Positions 63,939-64,000 of a stretch of DNA of 64,000 nt are shown piece after piece; the stretch's first letter is position 1; the number at the start of each line of letters is the position of its first letter. The stretch is from Vibrio nereis NBRC 15637. Its GTDB lineage: Bacteria > Pseudomonadota > Gammaproteobacteria > Enterobacterales > Vibrionaceae. The notes under the pieces are model-generated. The model ran no database searches and was not told the DNA's origin. It worked only from the letters and a program-made list of their open reading frames with translations. The stretch covers positions 62,001 through 126,000 of the forward strand of contig NZ_BCUD01000004.1 in the NCBI RefSeq assembly GCF_001591105.1, written 5' to 3'. Made by a program: the position numbers and the translations under genes.

Positions 63939-64000
63939 AATGTAAGTTCCTTATGACATCATTGTATAAAGATGTTTTAAAAGAAGAATTTAAACAGTGA

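Overview
The window looks like a piece of a Vibrio chromosome, most likely the second chromosome of a species outside the closest V. harveyi relatives. The reasons are a complete luxPQ autoinducer-2 sensor pair, the phaB-phaA-phasin-phaC order, class I HMG-CoA reductase, FabV enoyl reductase, a chitin-directed AA10 oxygenase, and generally moderate GC with AT-rich intergenic stretches. This assignment rests on gene content and recognised protein families; no database search was possible. I see no rRNA, tRNA, IS element, prophage, CRISPR array or integron attC site. The DNA reads as settled chromosomal backbone with metabolic islands.

Layout. 1-1691: 3' part of an RND efflux permease. 2342-6571: polyhydroxybutyrate operon (phaB, phaA, phaP, phaC) with a hairpin terminator inside it between phasin and synthase. 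6770-8628: amino-acid racemase overlapped by an MFS transporter. 8710-13385: formate dehydrogenase-type locus (fdhD, LysR regulator, YdeP-like molybdoenzyme) with two perfect FNR-type dyads in the intergenic region. 13425-15795: L,D-transpeptidase-like protein and chitin-active LPMO. 16129-17461: nucleotidyltransferase and an effector-binding (Cass2/GyrI-like) protein. 17578-25093: a divergent reactive-sulfur locus (persulfide reductase with rhodanese domain, DUF2892 protein, two-cysteine ArsR/BigR-type regulator, split YeeE/YedE transporter, RND pump), with three copies of a 16-bp dyad in the divergent promoter region. 25153-31565: a secreted nuclease-family protein, nrdDG with FNR, NrdR and DnaA-type sites, an aromatic aminotransferase, a retropepsin-like lipoprotein and a Nudix hydrolase. 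31618-37234: periplasmic folding proteins, an OmpA-like lipoprotein, small conserved proteins (YeeX, YceH, YhbQ families) and a TraF-like envelope protein. 37443-41086: luxP-luxQ. 41155-45361: HMG-CoA reductase, two small unknown proteins, and a YccS-type membrane protein. 45560-50869: helicase IV, CutA, membrane protein, 2OG-Fe(II) oxygenase, J-domain protein, acetyltransferase. 50928-56662: ABC-class ATPase, GAF-GGDEF-EAL phosphodiesterase, fabV, tesA. 56661-59776: ybbA-ybbP ABC exporter, divergent from tesA with overlapping start codons. 60064-63938: FAD oxidoreductase convergent with pxpABC (5-oxoprolinase).

How the parts may work together: several modules suit a marine facultative anaerobe near particles. 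These include carbon storage as PHB, cell-density sensing through LuxPQ, oxygen-responsive control of anaerobic ribonucleotide reductase and of a formate dehydrogenase-like enzyme, sulfide/persulfide handling, and chitin attack. The most novel-looking unit is the sulfur-sensing divergon fused to an RND efflux pump with its repeated operator.
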